A DNA stretch of 64,000 bases from Agarophyton chilense (Eukaryota; Rhodophyta; Florideophyceae; Gracilariales; Gracilariaceae): positions 1,167,956-1,231,955 of the forward strand of contig JARGXX010000129.1 in NCBI GenBank assembly GCA_030374765.1. Direction: 5' to 3'. The notes under the pieces were generated by a model, which was not told the DNA's origin, made no database searches, and worked only from the letters and a program-made list of their open reading frames with translations. This document shows positions 1 through 11,426 of the stretch, piece after piece (the stretch's first letter is position 1; each line of letters opens with the position of its first letter). Both the position numbers and the translations under genes were made by a program.

Positions 1-1
1 G

Positions 2-3000
2 GTCACAGTTGTTACCAAGCAAATTGGTGTGCATGTGGTACAACCGAACCCGTCTCTGTATACGCGGCGTCAACTCGCCCTTGCGAATGGAATTGTCTCC
101 GTGGAACCGGATAAACCTTTCAAGGTTTTGGTAGCCAACTTTGGGAAGACAACGCAGCATTTGGTCAAACACCAGATCCTGGGTTCTGTTCTTCCACACC
201 CGCATGCAGTCGTACCTACAAAGATCTCTATCGCAGAGGTCCTTGGTGTGGCGGACCCTAAGGAGGGGGAGGACACTGCCGAAACCGCGAAAGACGGTGA
301 GCATACGACTGCAGCTCCACACGCTGAACACTTTAAACCTCAGGAGGTTACCGCCCCTATCACAGGAGCAGACCAGACGGATCCTGTTCAGGAATTGGAG
401 AAATGGGATCTCAACCATGTACCCGCATCTCATCGGGAGAAGCTGAGGCACATGCTTCGTGAATTCACCCCCATGTGGGATGGTTCCCTTGGAACTATTG
501 GGATTACAGAACACCGCATCGACTTGTTACCGAACACTCGGCATATTGCCCAACACCCTTACAGGGCTGGACCGAAAGCTCTGGAAGAGGAGAAATCTCA
601 GGTGGAGAAGATGCTTAAAGCGGGCGTAATTGAACCTGCCCAGTCCGCTTGGGCCTCACCCGTGGTGTTAGTTCCGAAACCGGATGGATCGTGGCGTTTC
701 TGCATCGATTACAGATGCCTGAACGAGGTAACCATTAAGAATGTGTACCCGATCCCTCGGATGGACGAATACATCGACTCCCTTGGGAGCGCTACTGTTT
801 TCTCTACCCTCGACGCCAATTCGGGCTACTGGCAAGTCCCTATTAGGGAGGAAGATCGAGACAAAACGGCGTTCGTGTGTCATCAAGGACTTTTCCGATT
901 CCGGAGGATGCCTTTTGGGTTGACAAATGCCCCCGCAACCTTTCAACGGGCAATAGACATTCTGTTGGCTCCCTTCAAGTGGAGGACGTGTCTAGTGTAT
1001 TTAGACGACATTATTGTCTTCTTCAAAAACCTGGATGACCACCTCGAACACGTCAGGGACGAAATGAAGATACTCCGCGACGCGGGAATCACCTTGAAAC
1101 TCAAGAAGTGCGAGTTTTTCACCGATTCGGTTAAGTATCTGGGTCATATCGTCCGTCCCGGACAGCTTTCAATCGATGAAGTGCGAGTGAAATCCTTGAA
1201 GGAAGCAAAACACCCGAAAACTCAAACGGAGTTGCGATCCTTCCTAGGTCTGTGTAACGTGTATCGCCGATTCGTCCCGAACTTTGCGGATATTGCCACC
1301 CCCCTCAACAGGCTCCTGACGAAGGGACAACCAGTTGAACTGGAACCTTTTGGCGACGCGGAAGCGTCTGCCTTCACGGCACTGGTGAATGCCGTAACAT
1401 CACCGCCAATCTTGGCTCTACCCAATCCTGGGCCCCCTTACGAAGTGGACACCGATGCTAGTGCAAACCAAGTAGGGTGTGCACTGTTCCAATCCTCTGA
1501 GGATGGCGAAGGTCACCCTATTGGGTACTGGTCTCGTTCCCTGAATGTCCATGAAAGGAACTACTCGGTCTGCTAGAAAGAATGTTTAGCCGTTGTGTGG
1601 GCCTTAGCTGCACTTCGCCCCTATCTGATGGGTACTCGTTTCAAAGTCCATACGGACCACGCATGCTTGCGTTGGCTCCTGGAGATCTCCGAACCCTCGG
1701 GCCGCCTTTTGCGCTGGCGTCTCCGACTGTCGGAATTCGACTTTGAGATCCTGTACAAGAAAGGGAAGCTGAACACTCAGGCTGATGCACTATCCCGCTT
1801 GGGAACCACAGCGGAAACGGAACCCTACGAGGACGATGACATCCCATGTTTTATGGTATCGGACCTCGAGGGAGGAGCTCAACCGCTGACGGATGATGTT
1901 TGTGACGATATACTCGTCAACGAGAGTCTGGATTCGCCGACCGGCTCTTTTATACCTATCTCTCCAGAGGAGATGATACGCGAGCAACAGCTCGACCCAT
2001 TCTGTACACGGATTCGGGCTCGCCTCAACGGAGGATTTCAGTTACCTTTCGAGGACGACGATCAGGGTTTCCTAATCAGGACCGTTGGACCTCGCCCGAG
2101 GATAGTGGTGCCGCACACCGTACAACAGAGGGTATTACACCTCACTCACTATGTGAAGGTTGGCGCCCACCCCGGGGGAAGAAAACTGTACCTCACGTTG
2201 AGAAGGGACTTTTACTGGCCGTAAATGGCATTCGATTGTTACGCCGTCATACGAGCCTGCGCCAATTGCGCCAAGAATGACGTCAAACTTCGGAAGCACT
2301 CTAAGAAGTTGACGCTGTTCCCGGCACGGGCTCCACTCGAATTCATGGCCATAGACATCCTAGGGGAGTTTATCAGGACGCCCCGAGGTCATCGGTATCT
2401 GCTTGTCATTTCTGACAGATTCTCTAAGCTAACGAGAACTGTGCCGCTGAAGCGGATCACCGCCGCTACCGTCGCGCAAGCGTTCGTGACCCATTGGGTG
2501 TTCGTATATGGACCGCCGGTGCAGTTTTTATCCGACAACGGAGGGCAATTCGCATTAAAGTTCTTTCAGGATGTATGTCAAATCCTTGATGTAAGGAATT
2601 TATTTGTTACTACGTATCACCCTCAGGGGAATGGCCAGGTGGAGAGGTTTAACCGCACGATACTCAACGCTTTGAGATCGTATGTTGCGGATCACCCCAA
2701 AAATTGGGACTTGTACACAGACGCTATCACGTATGCATACAACACCCAGGTACATCGGGTTACATCGTTATCCCCATTCGAACTGGTACTGTCGAGGACA
2801 CCGCCGCCGGTCGCCATCGAGGCTCAACCGACGCTGTCGACGTACTCATCACCGGGATTGTACCGAGAAGCCTGGAAGGAGTGGCTTACGAAGATGGTGC
2901 CGATAGCCCGGAAAGCAATGGACAAAGTTCAACGCGCCTACAAGAAGGACTTTGACAATCGGGTTCGCAAACCTCTACCTCAGGTGGAGCCCGACGACTT

Positions 3001-3820
3001 CGTTTTCCTTCGAAAGGAATACTACACTCCTGAAAAGGAACGTAGGCAAAAGCTTTCGCCAATTGTGAACGGACCCTATCGTGTGGTTTCTGTAGACCCG
3101 GACACAGTGGTATCGGATATCGCTAACCGCCACGAACGGATCTCCAGGGACCGCATCACACGAGCGCCCAACCCAAATGTGAAAGTGGTGTCGGCACCAA
3201 CGCCCTCCATAGGGGATGATTCAACGGAAGTTAACCCGTCAGGCGGAGATTCGAACACCCGCCCCGTTATACTTCCGCACCCGGAACGTGGTTTAACCGA
3301 CCTACCGGAAACTTCGGATACTCCCGAACCTGGGCCCGCTCCCTCAAGGGCCCAGTCAACGAACTCTTACAGAGTTACTCCCCCACCGGAGGTAATCAAG
3401 CCTCCTGGCTCTCCGCCTAAGGAGGGGGAGGAGGACTTAGTTCCTTCGCAGGACGATGTTTCGGCGTCAGCCAGTCGCCCTAACAGGGAATCTAGTTCTC
3501 ACAGTGAGACAGCGAGCCCGACCGAGCCGGCGACAGAGAAGTCACAACCCCAGCGTATGGGTAGCGACATTACCGCCGACCCAGCCGAGCACGACGTCAG
3601 AAAAGATAACGAAACCCCGCCTAGGGAGAGTCCTGTGGAGAACTCCGCACCCGGAACGCCTACAGAGCCGACGATCACCCGCCGCCGCGGACGAGACACT
3701 GAGGTGTCGCACACTCAAACCCCGCTTTATCGGGAACGAGCTGTGTCAGCGGACCCACACGGGGAAGATCTCGACGACGAGGTTGACCAAATTGGGCTCT
3801 CCGTTATGGAATGGGAATAG
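2..3820 (+). pseudogene. gypsy-1 pol: reverse transcriptase, RNase H, integrase
   Basis: One frame (codons starting at 2, 5, 8 ...) stays open from the window edge to 3820 except for two nonsense codons: TAG at 1574-1576 inside RNase H and TAA at 2222-2224 inside the integrase zinc-binding domain. RT has LDANSGYWQVP near 811 and the catalytic YLDD at 998-1009. RNase H has DTDAS near 1449 and TDHACLRWLL after the first stop. Integrase has the HHCC finger (2130-2280) and a full DDE triad: Asp in AIDILGEF, Asp in SDNGGQF and, exactly 35 residues on, Glu in QVERFNR. A Pro/Glu/Ser-rich tail of about 200 residues follows the core. The upstream linker matches gypsy-2 pol at 53100-53300. There are no frameshifts, only point stops, so the copy looks young or was recently constrained. 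Confidence 0.92.
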
Positions 3821-4396
3821 AAACTCCTATGGAGACACTGGAACCCTCAGGAGTGGGAAAGAAATGAGTGAGACCCGTCGGGGACAGCTCAGGAGAGTGC
3901 TAGCGCGTGTCAAAAGCGCCACCTCACATCCGCATATGCAGATTTTCCCGCACAAGGAACGGTCACCCCACACGGGGCGCCTGCGCATTTGTGTGGCACC
4001 CGTCGAATGGCACCGAGCCATTCAAATGGCTCTGACGACCAACCGTCGCGCAAACCGCCTCCGTCGCATGGCGCGTTTGACGGGAGCAACCTTCGTCCCC
4101 GTAGCTCGGGTTGACGTTGAAGTCTTACCCCCCTGAGGTTGGAGACGCTACTGCGTCGCGGTTTCTCAACCGTCACGGAATCTAAGAACACCGTTGCTAT
4201 TGGGAAGATCTCATCTTTAAGAAGAACCCAAAACTGGGCCGTTTTGACTCCGTAGACAGAAGTTACAACGTAGCCCACAGGCCACTCGGCGCCGTTTGGA
4301 CAAAGTGCTGAGACCCGCTCGCAACACGGAAAAGAACCCACCAGGGTGTGTCTAGACCCTACGTTGACACCCTCAAGGGAACTAGAGCGTTCCAAG

Positions 4397-4636
4397 ATGG
4401 AAGAGAAGCCCGAACAGGGAAAAGTGTACCCGCAGGAATTCGTTATCGATTGCATCGTGCGTCACATCTACACCCCCGAGGGAAAAGCTCGCTACCAAGT
4501 CCGATGGTACGGATTCTCGCCTGATGAAGATACAGTGAAACCCATTGAGCACCTTCCGAGGTCTAAGGTTTTATCCTATCACCGACGCGCTTGGGTAACC
4601 TTGCCTCCAAGTCTGGATCGTGCCCAAGTCGGGTAA
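4397..4636 (+). pseudogene. Chromodomain reading frame behind gypsy-1 integrase
   Basis: The frame encodes a chromodomain: an EFVIDCIVRH strand, RYQVRWYGF, then DEDTVKPIEHL, which fits the usual aromatic-cage pattern (YxVRWxGY ... DxTWEPxxxL). The usual Trp is replaced by Val (DTVKP), so histone binding may be weakened. In chromoviruses this domain is fused to the integrase C-terminus and directs insertion to methylated-histone chromatin. Here it is in the same frame as integrase but about 580 bases beyond the integrase stop at 3818-3820, with further stops between. ATG at 4397 is the first within the domain; the frame is open back to 4346. Whether it is expressed separately or is a stranded domain is not visible. 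Confidence 0.7.
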
Positions 4637-4639
4637 GCC

Positions 4640-5129
4640 ACCACGGGAACTGGTGTGGATGGCACCTCGAAGTGAGGAAGATGTTGGACCTCTGAAGAGG
4701 AATTGAGGAGAGTATCCCGAAGACCACGTATTGAGAGGGAATGTCTACTGGCCCTCGGCCTAGCGCCGTTAACCGGGGAACACAGCACCGGTTATCGGGA
4801 CAGTTTATGATGAAAAAGGAAAAGAAGACCCACGAAGTGGAGAAGAAGATTAAGAAGAAGATTGGACCCTAGGAAGGGAAGAAGATGAAGACGAAGATAA
4901 AGAAGATCTTAAGAAGGAATGAAGAAGATGAAGTAGAAGTTAAGATCCTAGGAAGGAAGAAGACAAGAAGTTATGCAAATATCAGAAGTTTACTATTGTC
5001 GCCAAGCTATGGACTCTACAATTGCCCGAAAGCGGAACTACGGAAAGCCCGAGGAGGGACCTGCCCCATCGTTGGGATTCTGACCCTGATGGTACGCCGA
5101 GGCGAAAGCCAACATCTGGCTCACATCCG
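4640..5129. other. Purine-rich spacer of gypsy-1, no gene seen
   Basis: About 4800-4960 is almost pure purine on the plus strand (GAAGAAGATGAAG-type runs). It could be read as Lys/Glu-rich peptide in several frames, but no frame carries a recognisable domain. Confidence 0.5.
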
Positions 5130-6932
5130 TCATACCCAGGGAATCGGAATGCCCGCGTTCACGAGGCATTGTCGCACACTATCCGCTTGCGGAGTGGCAA
5201 CCGGCGCCTGCGCAAGGGTGTTCACACCCCACCCGGGGGGAGCAGATGGACCGCCACCGGATGCATTCGCCGCCGCAGCTGAGGTCGTCCCCACTGGTTG
5301 GAAGGGTGCAGATGGCTCCACAGGGAGTACTCCACTAGGAGCTGGCATGTCGTTATCCAACGCTGGATCGTCCAGGTCTACTGGAGGCTCGTACTCGTAA
5401 TCGTCGGTATAAATGAACCCCGTCGGGTGTCCCACCGGCATCGGTCGAGGCGAGTCCATCAGCGCCCGTGCTTGCGCCGCGCTGATGCGAACCCCTTCGA
5501 AGGGATTGTAATAGACCTAGTTACCGAAGCCCGGATCGTACCGGCCAGGAGACTTGTCTCGCGCGGATCCTTCCCCTGCGGGCTGATTTTCCACTGGGAC
5601 TCGATCCCATTGGGTGTTGTCGATCACGTCCAAGATTGGATACAGGTCATGCACGTTGCTGACCGAACCCAACGCTGGGACAAGGTCGATCGGACGCATG
5701 ATGGTCCGTAGCATCGGAGGAATATACCAGATACGGAAATGGTCATGAGCATCCCAGAGGAGGTGCGCCGCTACGCGGGCTGCCCACTCGGCTGCAACGA
5801 GGGCCCAGTATCCCGAGTTCGGGTCGTGCATCAAACGAGAACCGATATAGTAGATGCACGGGGGAAGTTCAGCAAAGCACCCTCGGGGGACCTCGACCTT
5901 ACTCCACCAAGCTGGAAGGGACACGAGTCGCCCAACCTTCGCCGTGTTACGGATACGCTCCAGTTCCACGTAAGGATACGGGACAAGGAGCCCGAAACGG
6001 GAGCGCGAGCGGCGCTCGAAGCGCACGCGTCGATCGAACCCATACTGGGTAAACTGCCGTTGAAGGTACCTGAATTCAGCCCGAAGGATGGGACGACTCC
6101 ATTGGAGCATATCTTCTCGGAGAGGAAAACCCGGTCCGCGGAACTCGGCTTCGGGAAAGGCTGCCAGGTTATCCCCGTAGGAGACCTCACCGTACGTGCG
6201 GTAATAGGCGACATCGAACCCGTACTCTGGGGGAACCAGATGGTCAAAGCGTGACCTCTCCAATCGCTGGTAGGCCAGAGCTGCCATCGCTGCGCGCGCC
6301 TTGTCCAGGGACTCCCCGCGACCGCGGTATACATACTGAGGCTCTATGGCTACCCGCACCCTCCAATCGGGAGAACGTACAACCTCGACAGGTAGGCCAC
6401 CCGGCAATAAGCCGTCCTCCTCGTAGGAGTCGATGAGCTCATCGTCGCGAACCGCTGTCGGATGGAACCACGGAGCGCGGGAATATATTACCGGATCGGT
6501 AAGGGGACTCCACCTTCGAAAGGATTCGTTTGAGATCCAACCTCTGGAGTTTGCTACCAAGGGCATCACATGAGGGGAGTTCCACGCCACCGCGTTAATG
6601 TCCAAATCCTCCTGAGGATGTCGGTTGCTCGCCGAGGCGGAAGGTTCGGTACCTGACGGAGCCGCATGCAAACCGGAGAAATATCCACCCTGCTGCGGAG
6701 CTTCGTTGTCCGCCGGCGCGGAGGCCGATGGCCCCGAGAGTGGGTTGAGGACGTATGGGTTCATTCCCTTGAGAGGGCTGGTTGAGACTGCTGTTGCGAG
6801 AAGTTGCTTATCGCCGAAAGTCGGAGGAGTAGAAGAAAGTTGTACCGATGTGCCGGTTTTGTGGCGATCCTCAGAAGTGGTGAAGGACCCCATTGGGAGA
6901 GAAGTATATATAGTGACCGGAAAGCGAGACAC
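5130..6932 (-). pseudogene. Unidentified antisense protein inside gypsy-1, one in-frame stop
   Basis: A minus-strand frame opens with ATG at 6930-6932 and codes 471 residues to a TAG at 5517-5519. It then continues open in the same frame for about another 130 codons to 5130, so the original protein was near 600 residues. I do not recognise it. The N-terminus is Ser/Pro/Thr-rich. The middle and C-terminal parts are rich in Tyr, Arg and Trp and look globular (for example the segment YYRTYGEVSYGDN). The very C-terminus is Pro/Ala/Gly-rich. It lies between the chromodomain and the polypurine tract, opposite to pol. Additional antisense genes in this slot are known from some plant Ty3/gypsy elements, usually of unknown function. 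The length against a GC-balanced background argues against chance. Confidence 0.6.
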
Positions 6933-6960
6933 CCGCGGCTCGGAATGTTCTTCCTCGTCT

Positions 6961-6974
6961 TAAGGAGGGGGAGA
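6961..6974 (+). promoter_or_regulatory. Polypurine tract of gypsy-1
   Basis: TAAGGAGGGGGAGA lies directly before the 3' LTR start (TGTAGAGC). It is the expected plus-strand DNA priming site. gypsy-2 has TAAGGGGGGG at the same place. Confidence 0.8.
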
Positions 6975-7897
6975 TGTAGAGCAACGCCCAGTTAGGGGAT
7001 ACTTGAAGATGCAACTCATAGAATGAGGATTGAACCCTCCGAGGGTTATGACTATGATCCCCTCTAAGGTGTGCCGAGGTGGCACTGTTTTCTGGTTAGA
7101 GTTCGCCTATGAATTGAAAATTCGGATGGCCCATGGTTGGATTGGCTCCGTGATACACGTGGCTTAATTTTGGCACCGATTTTCGGATATTTGTTAGAAC
7201 GTTGGACTTTTGGGCCCTGACAGTGGGATCTCCACGTGTATGGCCCTGAGCAGGTGTGCATTACTGTAATTAGTAGAGTTTAGTTAGTGGGCCCTACTTA
7301 GGGAGGCGAGATCTGACAGTCCGAAGCTCAGAGTAAATGGTAGCCAAGGTTGGTCTTCGATACTTTTAGAGGTTCTTCGTCGCCATCGTTTCGGCCTTAC
7401 AACCCGGAACGGGCTCTGGTTAGCAACGCCTGCGTAGGGACACGACTCCACTTGGAGAGTGCCCACGTTTGGGTTCCGTGCAACCACCCCCTTGGGACCG
7501 CTCAGACGACCTGTGTGCACGATACCCCGTGGGGGTTCTGCTTACTTGTTGCGTGCTTTTTGTGTTTCCTTTCGAGGACAGGTTTTCGCCCCTGTATTGG
7601 GTTTCTTTTGTTGTTTCGCCCCTTTTCTGGTTCTCGGGTCCGGTGCCTGTTAGTGCCCGACCCTCGCCCCGTTTTTTCTCTTCGCCGGATTTTCCCCCAT
7701 TCTTTGGGATACCCATACCCATTCCCGACCCAACGGTTTCTACCCCTCACCTCCGTCGGTACTGCCGGAATCCCCCGTGGGAGTTACACCCCACACTACG
7801 GGTGGAACGAAGGGCTCTGTCTCTGAGTCTGCCTCCCTCAGGGAGCAAGGCTTCGAACACCTTGAGAGCACTTCCCGTCGCCGGGTTTTGCTCCACA
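6975..7897 (+). repeat. 3' LTR of gypsy-1
   Basis: It starts TGTAGAGCAACGCC, matching the starts of the other family LTRs (TGAAGAGCAACG at 49294 and TGTTGAGCAACGC at 18223). It ends around CTCCACA at 7891-7897; the exact end could be 7900. The inner part has the family hallmark CCCCTGTATTGGGTTTC (near 7590), also seen in the LTRs at 22300 and, inverted, near 48060. The 5' partner is outside the window, so no target duplication can be read. Confidence 0.75.
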
Positions 7898-8743
7898 ACA
7901 GTGGGCTATGCGGAAGCAGAATCGCAAGCAAGAAGGGCCACTACCGAAAAGGTGTCCGCGAGCGTGCTAGTTACACTGCATCGCCCTCATGACAATCCTT
8001 ACCTGAATAATTGTCGCTCAATTCGTGCGCCGACGTCGCCGCGCGCCCTCCCCAACCGATACTGGCGCCGAGTTTTGAACCTCAAGGGATCGCGCGTTGC
8101 GCACAGACACCACTCCGATGCCCACGCCGCTGTCGCTCGCTACAACTCTATGGTTTGATGAAAGGAGACACGGGGCGTGCCTCACGGGTAGGAAGGGAAT
8201 CTGTCGTATAATGGCAGAAGGGCTGACCTTTGAGGTTGTCAATATACTACACTGACCTTGTAGGTGATGGATGCGAGGAATCATCGGCCATGCAGCTCCG
8301 GGCGAGCTACCATCTAGGTGTTGTCAGCCACGTGTAGTGTTGACATTTACCTTCTGGTTGAGTAATTGTTAGTAATTGTAATTGTAATTTTATTCATTTT
8401 AGTACAGTAGTGGAGTGGCCACCTGTCACTGTAGCCAGTGCTGGCCAGGTCTCTGACACTAGGTCAGAGACCGTGCCTTGCTGGCACCTTCCGGGTGATC
8501 TGGAGAGTGCAGTTCACTGCATATAGGGAACTGCACCTCCCCCATCCTTATCTGATAAAGACAGGCAGCATTTGGGTCACGACTATACCTTTTAGTTCAT
8601 CGTTTCTCAACTACCACACAGGCTTTCCCGCGCGTCGACGCCTACCATCGTTCACCTACACGGTATAGGCTAGTTGCCCCACCGTTTGCCCCTGCGGGTT
8701 TTCACGCTGCCCTGTTACCATCGAGGTTTACTACGTCTACCTT
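7898..8743. other. No gene seen; probable old repeat
   Basis: Only short, low-credibility frames. The stretch 8340-8400 is AT-rich with GTAATTGTAATTG repeats. The base composition resembles LTR DNA, but I could not pair it with a partner or find a target duplication. Confidence 0.4.
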
Positions 8744-9877
8744 CTAAGGTTGAGCGTCAACACGCTCTCTACGATTGAGCGTCACCCGGCTCCCGAGATA
8801 AGACAGTAGCATACCCCAAAGGTTATTGTACGACCGTTTTTGCACGGGACCTTCTTCGGCCCTCTTTTTCTCCTCCTCAAACCTCCGGCTTTCGAATTCT
8901 ACCCTCTTCTTTTCAAAATTATTACGCTTTTCAGCCGCTATATATTCAGTCTCAGTGTGGGGGTCCTCTAACGCTACGCGCTTTGATTCAAACGCCATTC
9001 GACGCTCATCTCTGCTCTCTTGACGCGCAAGAAACGACAAACGCTCAGTCTCGGCTTCTTCGACCGCAGATATCGCCAGTCTCATCTTGGATGACGCTTG
9101 GGTGTGGCTCGTCTTTCTCTTCTTGGGCGTTTCTACAGCGTCTTCTCCACTTTCACCGCTCATTTATCTGTGCAAACCTCTAATTTTGATTGCCATATTC
9201 TGCACGCGTTGGCCAACTGCGAGAAGAGCAGCCTCCTTTTCGGCGGCTTTGGTCTTAGCTGCGGCCTTCTTCAGCTTGAAGTCAACGTTCTGGCTGACTA
9301 AGTCTTTTCAAAGCTGCTAAAGTTCACCAAGCTCTTCTTAACTGCCATAACCAGCTTTTTTTTCACGATCCTCATTACAAAACTTCCCATTCACTACAAA
9401 AAAGACGAGGGTCTGTACATGAGGCGCACAATGAGCACCTGCGATGTAGACATCTTTTACAAGCGCCAAATTAAGATTGGTCGTGAATTTGCGGCAAGGG
9501 GACCCAGGGCGGTTCGTATTGCGATTTAGTGAAGTCTTTGGAGTGTTTTTCTTGCCTGTGGACCGCACTGTACTTGGCCGGTGTGGAAGAGCGCTTGAGG
9601 GAGCCGGAGTCGGCGTTAGAGGTGCTACAGCTGTCGGTGGTGCAGCGTGGGGTGTATCAGGGACCACAACACCACCAGAGGAAGCTGGATGTATGAAGAG
9701 CGTATGTAGTTGGTTTGGTGAAGGCATGGTGTGGGTTGTGCCCTGGCTACCTAGGGTAGTGGTAGACGTGCTCGATCTACCGAAGAAGCACTTCGGGAAA
9801 TCAATACGATTGCTCAAGTGTACGAAATCTTGTGGCCAATTTTCGTTTTTTTTTCGTACAACTCCAGCTTGTGTCAT
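8744..9877 (-). pseudogene. Myb/SANT-like protein with coiled coil, dead copy
   Basis: A single minus-strand frame spans the interval, broken by four nonsense codons: TAA 9338-9340, TAG 9317-9319, TGA 9308-9310 and TAA 9164-9166. There are no frameshifts. The N-terminal half is Ser/Thr/Pro-rich. Then comes a helical block (ALVKDVYIAGAHCAPH ... KFCNEDREKKAGYGS) resembling the Myb/SANT-like domain of transposon- or transposase-associated proteins. Next is a Lys/Ala/Glu-rich helix, then a strongly charged coiled coil (ERRMAFESKRVALED ... FEEEKKRAEE). The TAG and TGA sit where Gln and Trp would be expected, so they look like CAG>TAG and TGG>TGA transitions. Family assignment is by resemblance only. 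Confidence 0.5.
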
Positions 9878-9905
9878 AATTGTGTTACGTGGCTGCGAAA
9901 ACTAA

Positions 9906-11426
9906 ATGAAACTGTTTTTGCGTAAATCATCTATTGCGGTGCTTTTTCTTCAAAAGTATGCAATTGATCAGCGGTTTTGGAATGATATCAGTGAGGTTGT
10001 GGTTCAGTATCAAACGGAGACTCAAGAAGCTCCAGATCTTCAGAAATGACCTCTTCAATGTCAAAGCTGCGCTCATCCACGATCCATGCTGAAGACGCCA
10101 TGCGGGGCGAAGAGAAGTGGTCGGAGTAGAGGATAGAGAGAATGGTTTTTTTCTCTAGTTCCTCGAGCGCTATGCCAAAAAAGTCCAATCCGAACCTTCC
10201 ACTTTAAACCGCCATTATCTATGCATAGTAACATCCAATTAATCTAGAAATCATGTCGTAGTAACTTTGAAACAACTAGGATTAAGGCAATGTATCTATC
10301 TCTACTTCAGAAAAAAGTACCTTTTGGAAAAAGTGAATTGCTACATATTTACGATGGACTCTGAGTTGCATTGACTTTCACTGACAATTCTATCTCACCA
10401 GTCTAGCTCTGCGTCAAGCACTCAAGATGGGGCCGACATCTTGGAAGCATTTGAAGACTTTCCTGATGTGTGCTTGTGTCTTCTGTAGTTCGTTGTAACA
10501 TCCCGCCCGATTTTCTTACATTTGGAAGAAGTGTACAGTGGCAGTAATCCTGCTTCAACACTGGGAGAAGGATTAGCGAATGGCGGAGTGTCAACCTTGC
10601 GGCGTTTCTAGTTTGTCAAAAGATATTTCTACTAGTTTGGTAGGTCCATGCCTTTTGTTTCCACTGGAAGCAACAAAACGCCCTGTTCTTGTGTCGTTAC
10701 ATTGATCTATGGACATTTCTTTCTGTATTTTTTGCATCCCAGAAAATGATTCCGGTCGCCAAATTGCGCGAAAACGGGGGCGAGGACAGTTTGTTGCTCT
10801 TTCTTTGGATTTTGTGATGTTCAAACGGTGAGAAGGAAGTGAGTGCGACGATGTGAGATATAGGTGGGAGCTCGTTGAGTGGTGGAATAGGTAAACTAAC
10901 AAGAGGTTCCCAACCCCGTATGGAGACACGTGGGATTTCGGTACACAACGCCGTACAACTGCTCCAAAAGGATATTTTTTCGATCCTCGCGAACTGTGGT
11001 GACAGTGGAACGTTGAGCCATGCTGCGTACTCTGCCAGCTGCTGGGATGTTGGGGGAGGTGGCCGAAAAGACAATCTTGAACGAGAAGTATGGACATACA
11101 AGGATACGAGCAATTATTCATGAAAAGCCAGGGCTAAAGTATGCCATAAACACTTGCGAGCACAGTCGATGGATTCTGTATCTTTTATGGACACGACTAA
11201 ATAACTACACTAGTTCTCGACGCGGGAGCCAGAACTTACGCGTCCGGGGATAAAGGACCAAGTGAAAAACGAAAGTGTCCAGCTGGAGAGTACATTTGCG
11301 TTATTTTTGACGAACTTTACACGCGTTATGCATTCTTGCTCGGAAGCTCTCTCTTCGTGCTTCTTTATGTCTATTTTTCACACCAATAACAAAACGATAT
11401 CTGAATGAGTTGACAATCACCATTCG
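9906..11426. other. No supported gene
   Basis: Several short overlapping frames exist, the longest on the minus strand at 10591-11121 (176 codons) and 10697-11113. They overlap each other in different frames and show no domain, so I cannot support either. A short acidic frame at 9988-10188 (minus) is also unassigned. Confidence 0.4.

Larger units (their letters stand above)
1..7897 (+). mobile_element. Ty3/gypsy LTR retrotransposon (gypsy-1), 3' part
   Basis: The element runs in from the left edge. It shows protease-RT linker, reverse transcriptase, RNase H, integrase, a detached chromodomain, a long antisense reading frame, a polypurine tract and a 3' LTR. The 5' LTR, gag and protease lie outside the window. 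Order RT-RNase H-IN is the Ty3/gypsy (Metaviridae) order, and the chromodomain places it near the chromoviruses. Two in-frame stops break pol, so this copy is dead as it stands. The same family occurs three more times (18223, 24515 and 49294) and as a solo LTR at 47708. Confidence 0.9.

Noticed and set aside
3456-4136. 226-codon frame overlapping the integrase tail
   Set aside because: Mostly a shifted reading of the integrase tail. The part after 3820 has no recognisable domain, though a frameshifted pol extension cannot be excluded.
8164-8740. Solo LTR downstream of gypsy-1
   Set aside because: Composition suggests LTR DNA, but I found neither a matching copy nor a target duplication.
10591-11121. 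Minus-strand frames as host genes
   Set aside because: Two overlapping frames compete, with no domain, no promoter and no homology recognised.
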